Of a stretch of 19,952 bases of DNA, positions 13,309 to 19,711 are shown one piece after another. Where the stretch lies: the NCBI GenBank assembly GCA_017381835.1, contig JAFOBK010000020.1, positions 1-19,952 of the forward strand, read 5' to 3'. A program made the position numbers and the translations under genes. Below the pieces are notes generated by a model that saw only the letters and a program-made list of their open reading frames with translations, had not been told where the DNA came from and ran no database searches. The DNA is from Oscillospiraceae bacterium. Lineage in GTDB: Bacteria; Bacillota_A; Clostridia; Oscillospirales; Oscillospiraceae. The first letter of the stretch is position 1, and the number at the start of each line of letters is the position of its first letter.

Positions 13309-14346
13309 TCAAGGATTGATATGATACAGTTTAACACCGGATAAAGTAGCAATTGCAATCAATCCGGGAGCAAGCTCTTTCACGTTCTGTACGCCCCATT
13401 CTTCCGGAATGGAGGTAAGAACCTCGCCGGTGTACGCGTCAAGCAGATAGAACCCGCTTCGGGATGCTAAATAATGATAACTCCCGCAGGAAGACTGTTT
13501 GATTTGATTTATTCTATCTGGTACCGAAAAGGTATTCGGTATGGATATATCTGCCAGACCAAAGGCAGCGAAGCTTTCATTTCGCAAATTCTGTGATTCG
13601 GTAGCCTCATTAAATAAATGAGGAAACACATCGGACATTTTGCATATTTTGTCTTTCGGAAAAGGGTGGGAAATGGTCTGGATTTCTTTGCCCTCCAATG
13701 TAAACTGCCGACAGGTATCCAGGGCGGAGATAGTGATCACACCCTTTTCCTCATCAATTGTGATTGTCGGCACCAGAATGCTGACAGAACGTTCCAACGG
13801 AAATTCCTGGAATCCAGTACCGTCAAAGAAAAGGAAATAGTTTCGGCAGTCCTCCTGCCGATCATAACCGGTCAGAAAATAGGTGTGTGTTGCTTCCATT
13901 CTCCAAATTCCGGTGATGCAATATTTGTCGGCTAAATAATCGTGGTATTTACCGGAGCCGTCTATGTAGTAACGACGCAGAGTGCTGCTTCTGGAAGCGG
14001 TGCGACAGTGGACAGGGATGAACACAGATCTGCCGTCAAACGACCAACAGCCAAGCCCTTCCAAATTGCAATTATAGGGAGCCTTTACTGTGATACGCGT
14101 TTTCTCAAACGTTTGCAAATCCACAATATAGAATTTATTCAGCGTGGAGATCAGCAGCAGCTTGGTTTCGTCCGGAGATATGTGTGCCGAATACACATAG
14201 TCCAGTCCTTCTACTGTGTGGAGCAGATTTAGATACCTGTCCATGATTGCAGCCTTTTTTCCTGTGCATCCAATGATGTAGGATAGGGAAACGCAGAAAT
14301 CCTTCGCTCTCTCCAGGGGCTTACACTTGATTCGTTCCAGCTTCAA
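13309..14346 (-). CDS. Beta-propeller (WD/PD40-like) hypothetical protein
   Basis: Up to 345 residues. From residue 35 the protein reads MDRYLNLLHTVEGLDYVYSA, then 'HISPDETKLLLISTLNKFYIVDLQTFEK' and 'CWSFDGRSVFIPVH'. These are blade-like repeats (..SPD...L.....Y.VDL.T) typical of PD40/WD40-type propellers. No signal peptide, so probably cytosolic. No specific role known. Two starts are possible. The TTG at 14346 sits six bases after a perfect AAAGGCGGTGA and mirrors the TTG start of the 4832 gene. The ATG at 14244 (residue 35) starts the recognisable fold but has only a weak AAGG upstream. It is similar in type to the 1565 propeller. Confidence 0.72.
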   Translation of the reverse strand: MKLERIKCKPLERAKDFCVSLSYIIGCTGKKAAIMDRYLNLLHTVEGLDYVYSAHISPDETKLLLISTLNKFYIVDLQTFEKTRITVKAPYNCNLEGLGCWSFDGRSVFIPVHCRTASRSSTLRRYYIDGSGKYHDYLADKYCITGIWRMEATHTYFLTGYDRQEDCRNYFLFFDGTGFQEFPLERSVSILVPTITIDEEKGVITISALDTCRQFTLEGKEIQTISHPFPKDKICKMSDVFPHLFNEATESQNLRNESFAAFGLADISIPNTFSVPDRINQIKQSSCGSYHYLASRSGFYLLDAYTGEVLTSIPEEWGVQNVKELAPGLIAIATLSGVKLYHINP

Positions 14347-14353
14347 TCTACTT

Positions 14354-14408
14354 CACCGCCTTTTCTTTTATCATATCACGGAGCGGTAGAGTTGACAACA
14401 AAAAGCGG
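14354..14408 (-). repeat. Leader-module direct repeat, copy 2 of 2
   Basis: Matches 11240-11294 at 51 of 55 positions (34 then 17 identical, four different between). The copies precede two unrelated genes and include the T-run of a terminator, the promoter and the ribosome binding site. Confidence 0.9.
14370..14398 (-). promoter_or_regulatory. Predicted promoter of the 13309 gene (leader module)
   Basis: Minus strand: -35 TTGTCA (14393-14398), 17-base spacer, extended -10 TGATATGAT (TATGAT at 14370-14375), then AAAAGAAAAGGCGGTGA. Confidence 0.75.
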
Positions 14409-14430
14409 CGGGGGCAAGCCCCCGCCCTAC
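14400..14430 (-). terminator. Terminator of the SpoIVB gene, GC-rich hairpin
   Basis: GGCGGGGGC (14407-14415) and GCCCCCGCC (14418-14426) form a perfect nine-pair stem around AA. On the minus strand it is followed by GC and TTTTT. It starts two bases after the spoIVB stop codon and is the best-conserved member of the hairpin family. Confidence 0.85.
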
Positions 14431-14432
14431 GA

Positions 14433-15401
14433 TTATGCTGCCGCATCCAGCATATTATCGATGAAAATGCCGTAGCCGGTGGTTGGGTCGTTGACCAGCA
14501 CATGGGTAACGGCGCCCACCAGTTTGCCGTCTTGAATAATCGGTGAGCCTGACATGCCCTGGACGATGCCGCCGGTGGTGTCCAGCAGCCACCCATCGGT
14601 GACTTTCAGCAGCAGATTCCGGCCGTCGGAACCGGAATGGGGATAAATTTTCAAAATTTCCACAGAATATTCCTGAACGGTGCCGTTTTCGATGGTGGAA
14701 CGGATGATGGCGGGCCCTTGGCGGATCTCCGACACTTCGGCGGTGGGAAGCATTTCTCCCCGGAAGGGGACATCGGCGATGCCAAATACACCCTGAACCG
14801 TATTTTTGGAGAGGGTGGCGATGGGTTCCCGGTCGGTAACGCTGCCCATCAGCTGCCCGGGATCTCCGGACTTACCCTTTTTCACCGCATCCACCTGGGC
14901 GCGATAGGCAAAGCCTTCTGCCATGGCCACCAGATCTCTGCCTTTGTCATTGACACCGTGACCCAAAGCGCCGAAGGTATGGGTGTCCGGGTCATAGTAG
15001 GTGACAGTACCCACACCGGTGATGCCTTGCCTTAGGAATACACCCAATTTCGGGCCTTCCGGGGTGATGGCCGGCTCCAGTTCCAGCTCCTTTTGGGAAG
15101 TGCCTCTTACAATAGAAATATCAATATCCCCATCGGAAATCTCCAAAGCCCGGCGTACATCTTCCGGACAATGGATATCGGTGTCGTCGATTTTTACGAT
15201 CCGGTCTCCTTCTTTCAGTCCGGCTTCTTTGGCGGCAGTACCCAGGCGGCTGTCAAAGCCGGCGATGGTTACCCGGTTTTCCCGCACCTCCAGGCCAACC
15301 ACCTGACCTACGGGAATCAACAGCCTGGCAGCACTGACGGGGGCTACCATCATAAAAACCGTAAGCGCTGTTACAGCAAAACGAACGGTGAGTTTTTTCA
15401 T
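14433..15401 (-). CDS. spoIVB: SpoIVB serine peptidase (stage IV sporulation protein B)
   Basis: A 322-residue protein. A signal/anchor segment (residues about 5-25, VRFAVTALTVFMMVAPVSAA) is followed by a PDZ domain (about 35-110; 'AAKEAGLKEGDRIVKIDDTD') and the S55 peptidase domain (about 115-322). His148 in FGALGHGVND and Ser286 in GMSGSPII match the catalytic residues of the family. In Bacillus subtilis SpoIVB is secreted from the forespore and cleaves SpoIVFA, which lets SpoIVFB process pro-sigma-K. Its presence marks the host as a spore former. It is shorter than the B. subtilis protein, mainly at the N-terminus. ATG 15401 follows GGAGGGAGAGAAAC. It is divergent from the methionine sulfoxide reductase gene and monocistronic, ending at its own terminator. 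Confidence 0.92.
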   Translation of the reverse strand: MKKLTVRFAVTALTVFMMVAPVSAARLLIPVGQVVGLEVRENRVTIAGFDSRLGTAAKEAGLKEGDRIVKIDDTDIHCPEDVRRALEISDGDIDISIVRGTSQKELELEPAITPEGPKLGVFLRQGITGVGTVTYYDPDTHTFGALGHGVNDKGRDLVAMAEGFAYRAQVDAVKKGKSGDPGQLMGSVTDREPIATLSKNTVQGVFGIADVPFRGEMLPTAEVSEIRQGPAIIRSTIENGTVQEYSVEILKIYPHSGSDGRNLLLKVTDGWLLDTTGGIVQGMSGSPIIQDGKLVGAVTHVLVNDPTTGYGIFIDNMLDAAA

Positions 15402-15428
15402 GTTTCTCTCCCTCCTTTTTTCTGTGCT

Positions 15429-15457
15429 TACTATGCCTCGCAAAAAGAAGTTGTAAC
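15429..15457 (-). promoter_or_regulatory. Tentative forespore (sigma-G type) promoter of spoIVB
   Basis: Minus strand: CATAGTA (15429-15435) resembles the sigma-G -10 (CATACTA-like) and lies 16 bases after GTTACA (15452-15457), a poor -35. spoIVB is sigma-G controlled in B. subtilis; the match here is weak. Confidence 0.25.
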
Positions 15458-15488
15458 CGAAGCAAATGTCGAAAGTTTTGGAAAAAGA

Positions 15489-15517
15489 TTGCAAATGGAT
15501 GGAAAGAAATGTAAAAT
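15489..15517 (+). promoter_or_regulatory. Predicted promoter of the fRMsr gene
   Basis: -35 TTGCAA (15489-15494), 17-base spacer, -10 TAAAAT (15512-15517), followed by GGGAGGAAG and the ATG at 15545. Confidence 0.65.
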
Positions 15518-15544
15518 GGAGAAAATGTGACGGGAGGAAGAATT

Positions 15545-15991
15545 ATGACCGACTACAAAGCCTTAAACAGTCAGCTGAAAGCCCTGACGGAGGGGATCCC
15601 TTATCGGATCGCAAACCTTGCCAATGCATCTGCACTGCTGTGGGAGCATTTGGACTGCGTCAACTGGGCGGGTTTTTATATGATGGAGGACGGCGCGCTG
15701 GTGCTTGGCCCCTTCCAGGGCAAGACCGCCTGCATCCGCATCCCCGTGGGAAAAGGTGTTTGCGGCACGGCGGTGGCGGAAAATGCTACCCAGCGGGTAG
15801 AGGATGTGCATCTGTTCCCGGGCCATATTGCCTGCGATTGCGCTTCCAATTCTGAAATCGTAGTTCCTATCCGGAAAAGCGGTGAGATCATCGGTGTGCT
15901 GGATATCGACAGCCCTATCAAAAACCGTTTCACCGCTGAGGATCAGGCGGGCTTGGAGGCTTTTGTGGCCATCCTGGAAAATGCCCTGTAA
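15545..15991 (+). CDS. msrC: Free methionine-(R)-sulfoxide reductase (GAF-domain fRMsr)
   Basis: A 148-residue single GAF-domain protein. The three cysteines of the family are present: Cys63 (GKTACIRIP), Cys73 (GKGVCGTAV) and Cys97 (GHIACD). Their spacing of 10 and 24 is the same as in E. coli fRMsr (84, 94, 118). Flanking motifs (LGPFQGK, RVEDVHLFPGH, SNSEIVVPI) are also typical. The enzyme reduces free L-methionine-(R)-sulfoxide in the cytosol, with electrons from thioredoxin, as an oxidative damage repair step. Cys99, two residues after Cys97, is an extra cysteine of unknown role. ATG 15545 follows GGGAGGAAGAATT. The gene stands just before the Fe-S operon but has its own promoter and terminator. 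Confidence 0.92.
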   Translation: MTDYKALNSQLKALTEGIPYRIANLANASALLWEHLDCVNWAGFYMMEDGALVLGPFQGKTACIRIPVGKGVCGTAVAENATQRVEDVHLFPGHIACDCASNSEIVVPIRKSGEIIGVLDIDSPIKNRFTAEDQAGLEAFVAILENAL

Positions 15992-15995
15992 CAAC

Positions 15996-16022
15996 AAAAA
16001 CTGCGGCAAAACCGCAGTTTTT
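15996..16022 (+). terminator. Rho-independent terminator after fRMsr
   Basis: The hairpin AAAAACTGCGG / CCGCAGTTTTT with a short CAAAA loop directly follows the stop codon and ends in a T-run. It separates this gene from the nifS operon. Confidence 0.85.
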
Positions 16023-16035
16023 AAAATATTTGTTA

Positions 16036-16096
16036 TACCTATTGACAGAGTAGGTAATAGATGCTATATTACCCATGGACCTACTAGGTAAATACC
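16036..16096 (+). promoter_or_regulatory. nifS operon promoter with a predicted IscR-type operator array
   Basis: -35 TTGACA (16042-16047), 17-base spacer, -10 TATATT (16065-16070): a strong promoter. Overlapping it are half-sites TACC (16036), GGTA (16053), TACC (16070) and GGTA (16087), each 17 bases apart, so they form three overlapping 21-base inverted repeats TACC-N13-GGTA or GGTA-N13-TACC. A perfect ACCTACTAGGT palindrome is at 16079-16089 and one more TACC at 16093. The likely ligand is the Rrf2/IscR protein encoded third in the operon, giving feedback repression. Binding is inferred, not shown. Confidence 0.75.
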
Positions 16097-16116
16097 TCTG
16101 AGAGGAGTTTAGAAAG

Positions 16117-17307
16117 ATGAGAGTTTACGCAGATAACGCAGCGACCACCCAAATCAGTGAACATGCCCTGCAGGCTATGATGCCTGCTTTCCGTGAGCAT
16201 TTCGGCAATCCCTCCAGCCTGCATACCCTGGGCCAGAATCAGAACGAGCTTCTGCAGGATGCAAGAGCCAGAGTGGCCAAGTGCCTGGGCTGTGAGCCCC
16301 GTGAGATTTACTTCACCTCCGGCGGCAGTGAGGCCGATAACCAGGCCATCCGCTCCGCAGCGCTGTACGGCGCAAAGAAGGGCAAGAAGCACATCATCTC
16401 CACCCCCTTTGAGCATCATGCTGTGCTGCACACCCTGGACAAACTGGTGAAGGAAGGCTTTGAAGTCACCTACCTGGATGTAAAGGAAGGCCACAATATT
16501 ACTTCTCAGCAGGTGAAGGATGCGATTCGTGAGGATACCTGCCTGGTTACCACCATGTATGCAAACAACGAGATTGGCTCCGTGCTGCCCATCGCTGAGA
16601 TCGGCGCGATTTGTAAGGAAGCCGGCGTACCCTTCCACACCGACGCTGTTCAGGCTGTTGGCCACATCGCCATCGATGTGAAGGCACAGAATATCGACAT
16701 GCTGAGTCTTTCCGGCCACAAGTTCCACGGCCCCAGAGGCGTTGGCGCTCTGTACTGCCGTAAGGGTCTGCCTCTGGTGAACATCATCGAAGGCGGCGCC
16801 CAGGAGCGCGGCAAGCGTGCCGGCACTGAGAACACCCCTGCAATTCTGGGTATGACCGTGGCTATGGAAGAAGCTTGCGCAAACCTGGAAGAGAACAACG
16901 CAATTTCCCGCCGTCATCGTGACCGTCTGATCGAGGGTCTCTCCAAGATCCCCCACAGCGCGCTGAACGGTGACCCTGTGAACCGTCTGCCCGGCAATGT
17001 TAACTTCTGCTTTGAGGGCATCGAAGGCGAGAGCCTGCTGCTTCTGCTGGACGCTCAGGGCATCTGCGCTTCCTCCGGTTCTGCCTGCACCTCCGGCAGC
17101 CTGGATCCCAGCCACGTTCTGCTGTCCATCGGCCGTGTTCATGATGTGGCCCACGGTTCCCTGCGTCTGAGTGTCTGCCACCTGAATACCGACGAAGAGA
17201 TTGACCACTGCCTGAAGGTTGTTCCCGAAGTAGTGCAGCTGCTGCGGAACATGAGCCCCGTGTGGCGTGACCTGCAGGAAGGCAAGAGAGAATATATTCT
17301 GAAATAA
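16117..17307 (+). CDS. nifS: Cysteine desulfurase NifS/IscS
   Basis: A 396-residue PLP enzyme that removes sulfur from cysteine, giving alanine, and hands the persulfide to the scaffold protein for Fe-S cluster assembly in the cytosol. Visible residues are the PLP lysine Lys202 in [11 protein letters not shown], the stacking His100 in FEHHAV, Asp176 and Gln179 in HTDAVQA, and the catalytic Cys324 in [10 protein letters not shown]. The short SSGSACTSG loop without a long insertion and the overall length point to the NifS/IscS group I type rather than SufS. ATG 16117 follows AGAGGAG. It is first of the nifS-nifU-iscR-rpe operon, and nifU begins 13 bases after its stop. Confidence 0.95.
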   Translation: MRVYADNAATTQISEHALQAMMPAFREHFGNPSSLHTLGQNQNELLQDARARVAKCLGCEPREIYFTSGGSEADNQAIRSAALYGAKKGKKHIISTPFEHHAVLHTLDKLVKEGFEVTYLDVKEGHNITSQQVKDAIREDTCLVTTMYANNEIGSVLPIAEIGAICKEAGVPFHTDAVQAVGHIAIDVKAQNIDMLSLSGHKFHGPRGVGALYCRKGLPLVNIIEGGAQERGKRAGTENTPAILGMTVAMEEACANLEENNAISRRHRDRLIEGLSKIPHSALNGDPVNRLPGNVNFCFEGIEGESLLLLLDAQGICASSGSACTSGSLDPSHVLLSIGRVHDVAHGSLRLSVCHLNTDEEIDHCLKVVPEVVQLLRNMSPVWRDLQEGKREYILK

Positions 17308-17320
17308 GGAGAATAAAACT

Positions 17321-17749
17321 ATGGCACTGTATTCTGAAGTTGTTATGGACCATTTCACCCATCCCCGTAATGTGGGTGTTATCGAAAATGCCGACGGTGT
17401 CGGCGAAGTGGGCAACGCCAAGTGCGGCGATATTATGAAGATCTACCTGAAGATCGAAAACGACATCATTGTAGATGTAAAGTTTGAGACCTTCGGCTGC
17501 GGCTCCGCTATTGCATCTTCCTCTATGGCTACCGAGATGATCAAGGGCAAGCACATCAATGAGGCTATGGCTCTGACCAACAAGGCTGTTGCTGAGGCGC
17601 TGGACGGTCTGCCCGCACACAAGCTCCACTGCTCCGTGCTGGCTGAGGAAGCCATCAAGTCCGCACTGAAGGACTACTACGATAAGAACGGTATTGCTTA
17701 CGACAAGAAGCTGTTCCCCGACTGCGAAAACTGCGGTCACTGCCACTAA
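17321..17749 (+). CDS. nifU: Fe-S cluster scaffold protein NifU/IscU
   Basis: A 142-residue U-type scaffold on which the [2Fe-2S] or [4Fe-4S] cluster is built from NifS-derived sulfur. The three cluster cysteines and the aspartate are present: Cys35 and Asp37 (GNAKCGD), Cys60 (FGCGSAIASSS) and Cys104 (LHCSVLAEE). A C-terminal tail after about residue 120 ends CENCGHCH with three further cysteines in C-x2-C-x2-C-H spacing; the E. coli IscU domain lacks this. The tail may be typical of the clostridial form or may bind metal. The ATG follows AAGGAGAATAAAACT. It lies between nifS and iscR with tight spacing, so it is co-transcribed. Confidence 0.94.
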   Translation: MALYSEVVMDHFTHPRNVGVIENADGVGEVGNAKCGDIMKIYLKIENDIIVDVKFETFGCGSAIASSSMATEMIKGKHINEAMALTNKAVAEALDGLPAHKLHCSVLAEEAIKSALKDYYDKNGIAYDKKLFPDCENCGHCH

Positions 17750-17751
17750 TT

Positions 17752-18168
17752 ATGATTGTATCTACTAAGGGACGGTACGCTCTGCGTGTGATGGTGCGGC
17801 TGGCTCTGAATCGGGAGGATGGCTACATCCCTCTGAAGGAGATCGCAGAGGCGGAAGAAATCAGCCAAAAGTATTTGGAATCCATCATGACCACCTTGTC
17901 CAAGGCGGGATTTGTGGATGCGGTTCACGGCAAAGGCGGCGGCTACCGGCTGAATCGGGAGCCTAAGGACTATACCGTGGGCAGCATTCTGAAGCTGACA
18001 GAGGGTTCTCTGGCGGCGGTATCCTGCACTGCCCAGGGACCTGCGGCCTGCGCCCGCACTACCTGCTGCCAGACTAAACCCATGTGGGACAAGCTGGACC
18101 GGATGATCGATGAATTTTTCGAAGATATTACCCTGGCAAACTTACTGGAAAACAATGAAACTGTGTAA
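17752..18168 (+). CDS. iscR: Rrf2-family Fe-S sensing transcriptional regulator (IscR-like)
   Basis: A 138-residue protein with the Rrf2 winged helix-turn-helix: MIVSTKGRYALRVMVRLALN, recognition region SQKYLESIMTTLSKAGFVDA and wing HGKGGGYRLNREP. Cysteines 92, 100, 105 and 106 lie where IscR carries its [2Fe-2S] ligands (92, 98 and 104 in E. coli). The spacing differs slightly and one extra cysteine is present. It should sense cluster supply and repress the operon from the array at 16036-16096. It starts two bases after the nifU stop, so it may be translationally coupled; no strong independent ribosome binding site is seen. The regulator sits third here, whereas iscR leads the operon in E. 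coli. Confidence 0.9.
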   Translation: MIVSTKGRYALRVMVRLALNREDGYIPLKEIAEAEEISQKYLESIMTTLSKAGFVDAVHGKGGGYRLNREPKDYTVGSILKLTEGSLAAVSCTAQGPAACARTTCCQTKPMWDKLDRMIDEFFEDITLANLLENNETV

Positions 18169-18186
18169 TAAGAAAGGAATTTTATT

Positions 18187-18837
18187 ATGGCAATTCTGAG
18201 CCCCTCTATTCTGTCCGCTGATTACATGAACATGGAGCGTGACCTGAAGGCAAGTGCCGAAATGGGTGTCAAGTGGCTGCACGTGGACATCATGGACGGT
18301 CTGTTCGTTCCCAATCTGTCCTTCGGCTATTCCATGGTGGCTTCCATGCGTAAGGTTACCGATCAGGTGCTGGATGTGCATCTGATGATCGATCGCCCCA
18401 TCCGCTATGTGGAGCAGTTCTGCAAGGCAGGCTCCGACTACCTAACCATCCATGTGGAGGCAGATACCCGCGAGAACACCAAGGCTGCTCTGGAGAAGAT
18501 CCGTGCACTGGGTGTAAAGCCCGGTATCGTTCTGAAGCCCAAGACCCCCGCTGAGGACATCGCTGAGTTCCTGCCCCTGGTAGACCTGGTGCTGGTGATG
18601 ACTGTTGAGCCCGGTTTCGGCGGCCAGAAGTTCATGGCTGACATGATGCCCAAGCTGAAGCAGCTGAGAACCATGCTGGACGAGGTCAATCCTGACTGCC
18701 ATCTGGAAGTGGACGGCGGCGTGGATCTGGTCACCGGCGTTACCTGCAAGGAAAACGGCGCAGATGTGCTGGTTGCAGGTTCTGCATTCTTCGGCGCAGC
18801 TGACCGCGCAGCATTTGCTAAGGAAATCGAGTTGTAA
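18187..18837 (+). CDS. rpe: Ribulose-phosphate 3-epimerase
   Basis: A 216-residue TIM-barrel enzyme that interconverts D-ribulose 5-phosphate and D-xylulose 5-phosphate in the pentose phosphate pathway. Family residues are visible: N-terminal SPSILSADY, metal ligands His32 and Asp34 (LHVDIMDG), His65 (DVHLMI) and Asp176 (LEVDGGV), and phosphate-binding GFGGQKF (143-149) and VAGSAFF near the end. Length is normal. ATG 18187 follows AAGAAAGGAA. It starts 18 bases after iscR with no terminator between, so it should be read from the nifS promoter. The terminator is at 18871. Some Rpe enzymes use Fe(II), which would fit the iron-sulfur context. Confidence 0.94.
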   Translation: MAILSPSILSADYMNMERDLKASAEMGVKWLHVDIMDGLFVPNLSFGYSMVASMRKVTDQVLDVHLMIDRPIRYVEQFCKAGSDYLTIHVEADTRENTKAALEKIRALGVKPGIVLKPKTPAEDIAEFLPLVDLVLVMTVEPGFGGQKFMADMMPKLKQLRTMLDEVNPDCHLEVDGGVDLVTGVTCKENGADVLVAGSAFFGAADRAAFAKEIEL

Positions 18838-18870
18838 TACATATACTATATTATAATGTATAAATGCTTA

Positions 18871-18904
18871 AAAATGTCCTTCCCGGTTTCGGGAAGGACA
18901 TTTT
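18871..18904. terminator. Bidirectional rho-independent terminator
   Basis: A perfect 15-base-pair stem AAAATGTCCTTCCCG / CGGGAAGGACATTTT around GTTT ends the nifS-nifU-iscR-rpe operon. It also serves the converging minus-strand gene that stops at 18918. Confidence 0.88.
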
Positions 18905-18917
18905 GCTGTTCTTATCA

Positions 18918-19322
18918 TTATTCTTCTTCGTCTTCAGCGTCTTCTGCTTCTTCTAAAGCATCGTAGTAAGCATCCTCTTCTGCGTCAGCAATAGCCTGGG
19001 CTTCTTCTTCTTCAGTCCGTCTTGCTTCGGCTTCGGCGCGCAGTTCTGCCATATAAGCATCGTAGGCTTCCTTGCCCCGCTTCCATTCTTTGTAGGAAAT
19101 GATGGCCAGGAAAAGAGCACCGCCGCCCAGCAGACCAACGCCCAGGAGCAGACCGCCGATACCGGGAGCCTCAGGGCCGCCTTCCATATAGAGCTTTACA
19201 ATGTTGACGCACATGTAAAGAATATAACCGATGGCCAGCACGCGGAATGCAACGGTGTTGTTGGGGTTGCGGGGAACCTGCTTTTCCTCTTCGGATGCAG
19301 ATCTCTTATTAAAAAGTCCCAT
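18918..19322 (-). CDS. Small membrane protein with acidic coiled tail
   Basis: A 134-residue protein. A polar start (MGLFNKRSASEEEKQ) is followed by two hydrophobic segments: about 25-43 (VAFRVLAIGYILYMCVNIV) and about 53-75, which is glycine-rich (GIGGLLLGVGLLGGGALFLA). A basic stretch (YKEWKRGKEAY) should mark the cytosolic side. The last 50 residues are a highly charged helix (AELRAEAEARRTEEEEAQAI) ending in a run of Glu, Asp and Ala. No family recognised; the tail may be a coiled coil. ATG 19322 was chosen because GGAGGAATTTCC precedes it; a longer frame to 19430 would run through the promoter. Confidence 0.75.
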   Translation of the reverse strand: MGLFNKRSASEEEKQVPRNPNNTVAFRVLAIGYILYMCVNIVKLYMEGGPEAPGIGGLLLGVGLLGGGALFLAIISYKEWKRGKEAYDAYMAELRAEAEARRTEEEEAQAIADAEEDAYYDALEEAEDAEDEEE

Positions 19323-19353
19323 GGAAATTCCTCCGTTTTGTATAGATGGATTT

Positions 19354-19382
19354 ATTATAGCGGGAAAGACAGAAAAAGTCCA
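19354..19382 (-). promoter_or_regulatory. Predicted promoter of the 18918 gene
   Basis: Minus strand: -10 TATAAT (19354-19359), 17-base spacer, -35 TGGACT (19377-19382; four of six consensus bases). Confidence 0.55.
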
Positions 19383-19683
19383 TGGGTTTTTCAAAGAAAA
19401 CCCAATAGATGTTATGGTAACCAACCCCATAAGGGAAAATACAGAAACTTTTTAAAAAATTTTTTGTCCGATTTTGGCAGAGGCTTCCGGGGGAACTATA
19501 AAACAACACAAATGTCCGTCAAAGAAAGACGATCGTCAGCGGCGGACATGTGTAATCGGTACGAAAAAAACATGGGTTCGGAGTAAAACACGCATTTTTG
19601 GCGCTAAAATGTTGAAAAATCGGAAAATAAGCCAAAGTCGGTCTGTTTTGAAGTCATTAAGTGGTAAAAATACCCTAAAACAC
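19383..19683. other. Intergenic region, AT-rich, no convincing gene
   Basis: About 300 bases between two promoters facing away from each other. It holds an A/T palindrome (TTTTTAAAAAATTTTTT near 19450) and the nested inverted repeat at 19509-19552. A possible 73-residue reading frame (19474-19695) has no ribosome binding site or protein-like composition and runs into the next promoter. A small RNA or regulator target is possible but not supported. Confidence 0.5.
19509..19552. repeat. Nested inverted repeat
   Basis: ACAaATGTCCG (19508-19518) and CGGACATgTGT (19543-19553) form imperfect outer arms. Between them GACGATCGTC (19528-19537) is a perfect ten-base palindrome. No T-run follows, so it does not look like a terminator. 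Confidence 0.5.
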
Positions 19684-19711
19684 TTGACAAATTAAGAAAA
19701 ACGAGTATAAT
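19684..19711 (+). promoter_or_regulatory. Strong sigma-A promoter of the lipoprotein gene
   Basis: Consensus -35 TTGACA (19684-19689), 16-base spacer, consensus -10 TATAAT (19706-19711). The 5' UTR holds a short hairpin CCTC-GCGT-GAGG (19727-19738) about 10 bases after the expected transcript start, then AAGGAGG at 19755-19761. Confidence 0.8.

Noticed and set aside
10636..14430. Possible CRISPR or integron attC-like array made by the repeated hairpins
   Set aside because: The repeats are separated by complete genes with irregular spacing, no integrase or Cas gene is visible, and the stems are perfect terminator-like hairpins rather than attC sites with unpaired bases.
16084..17421. A 445-residue open frame antisense to nifS
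   Set aside because: nifS has all catalytic residues in frame; the antisense frame has no recognisable motif and covers the operator.
19474..19695. A 73-residue plus-strand frame upstream of the lipoprotein gene
   Set aside because: Basic, low-information sequence, no ribosome binding site, and its end overlaps the consensus promoter of the next gene.
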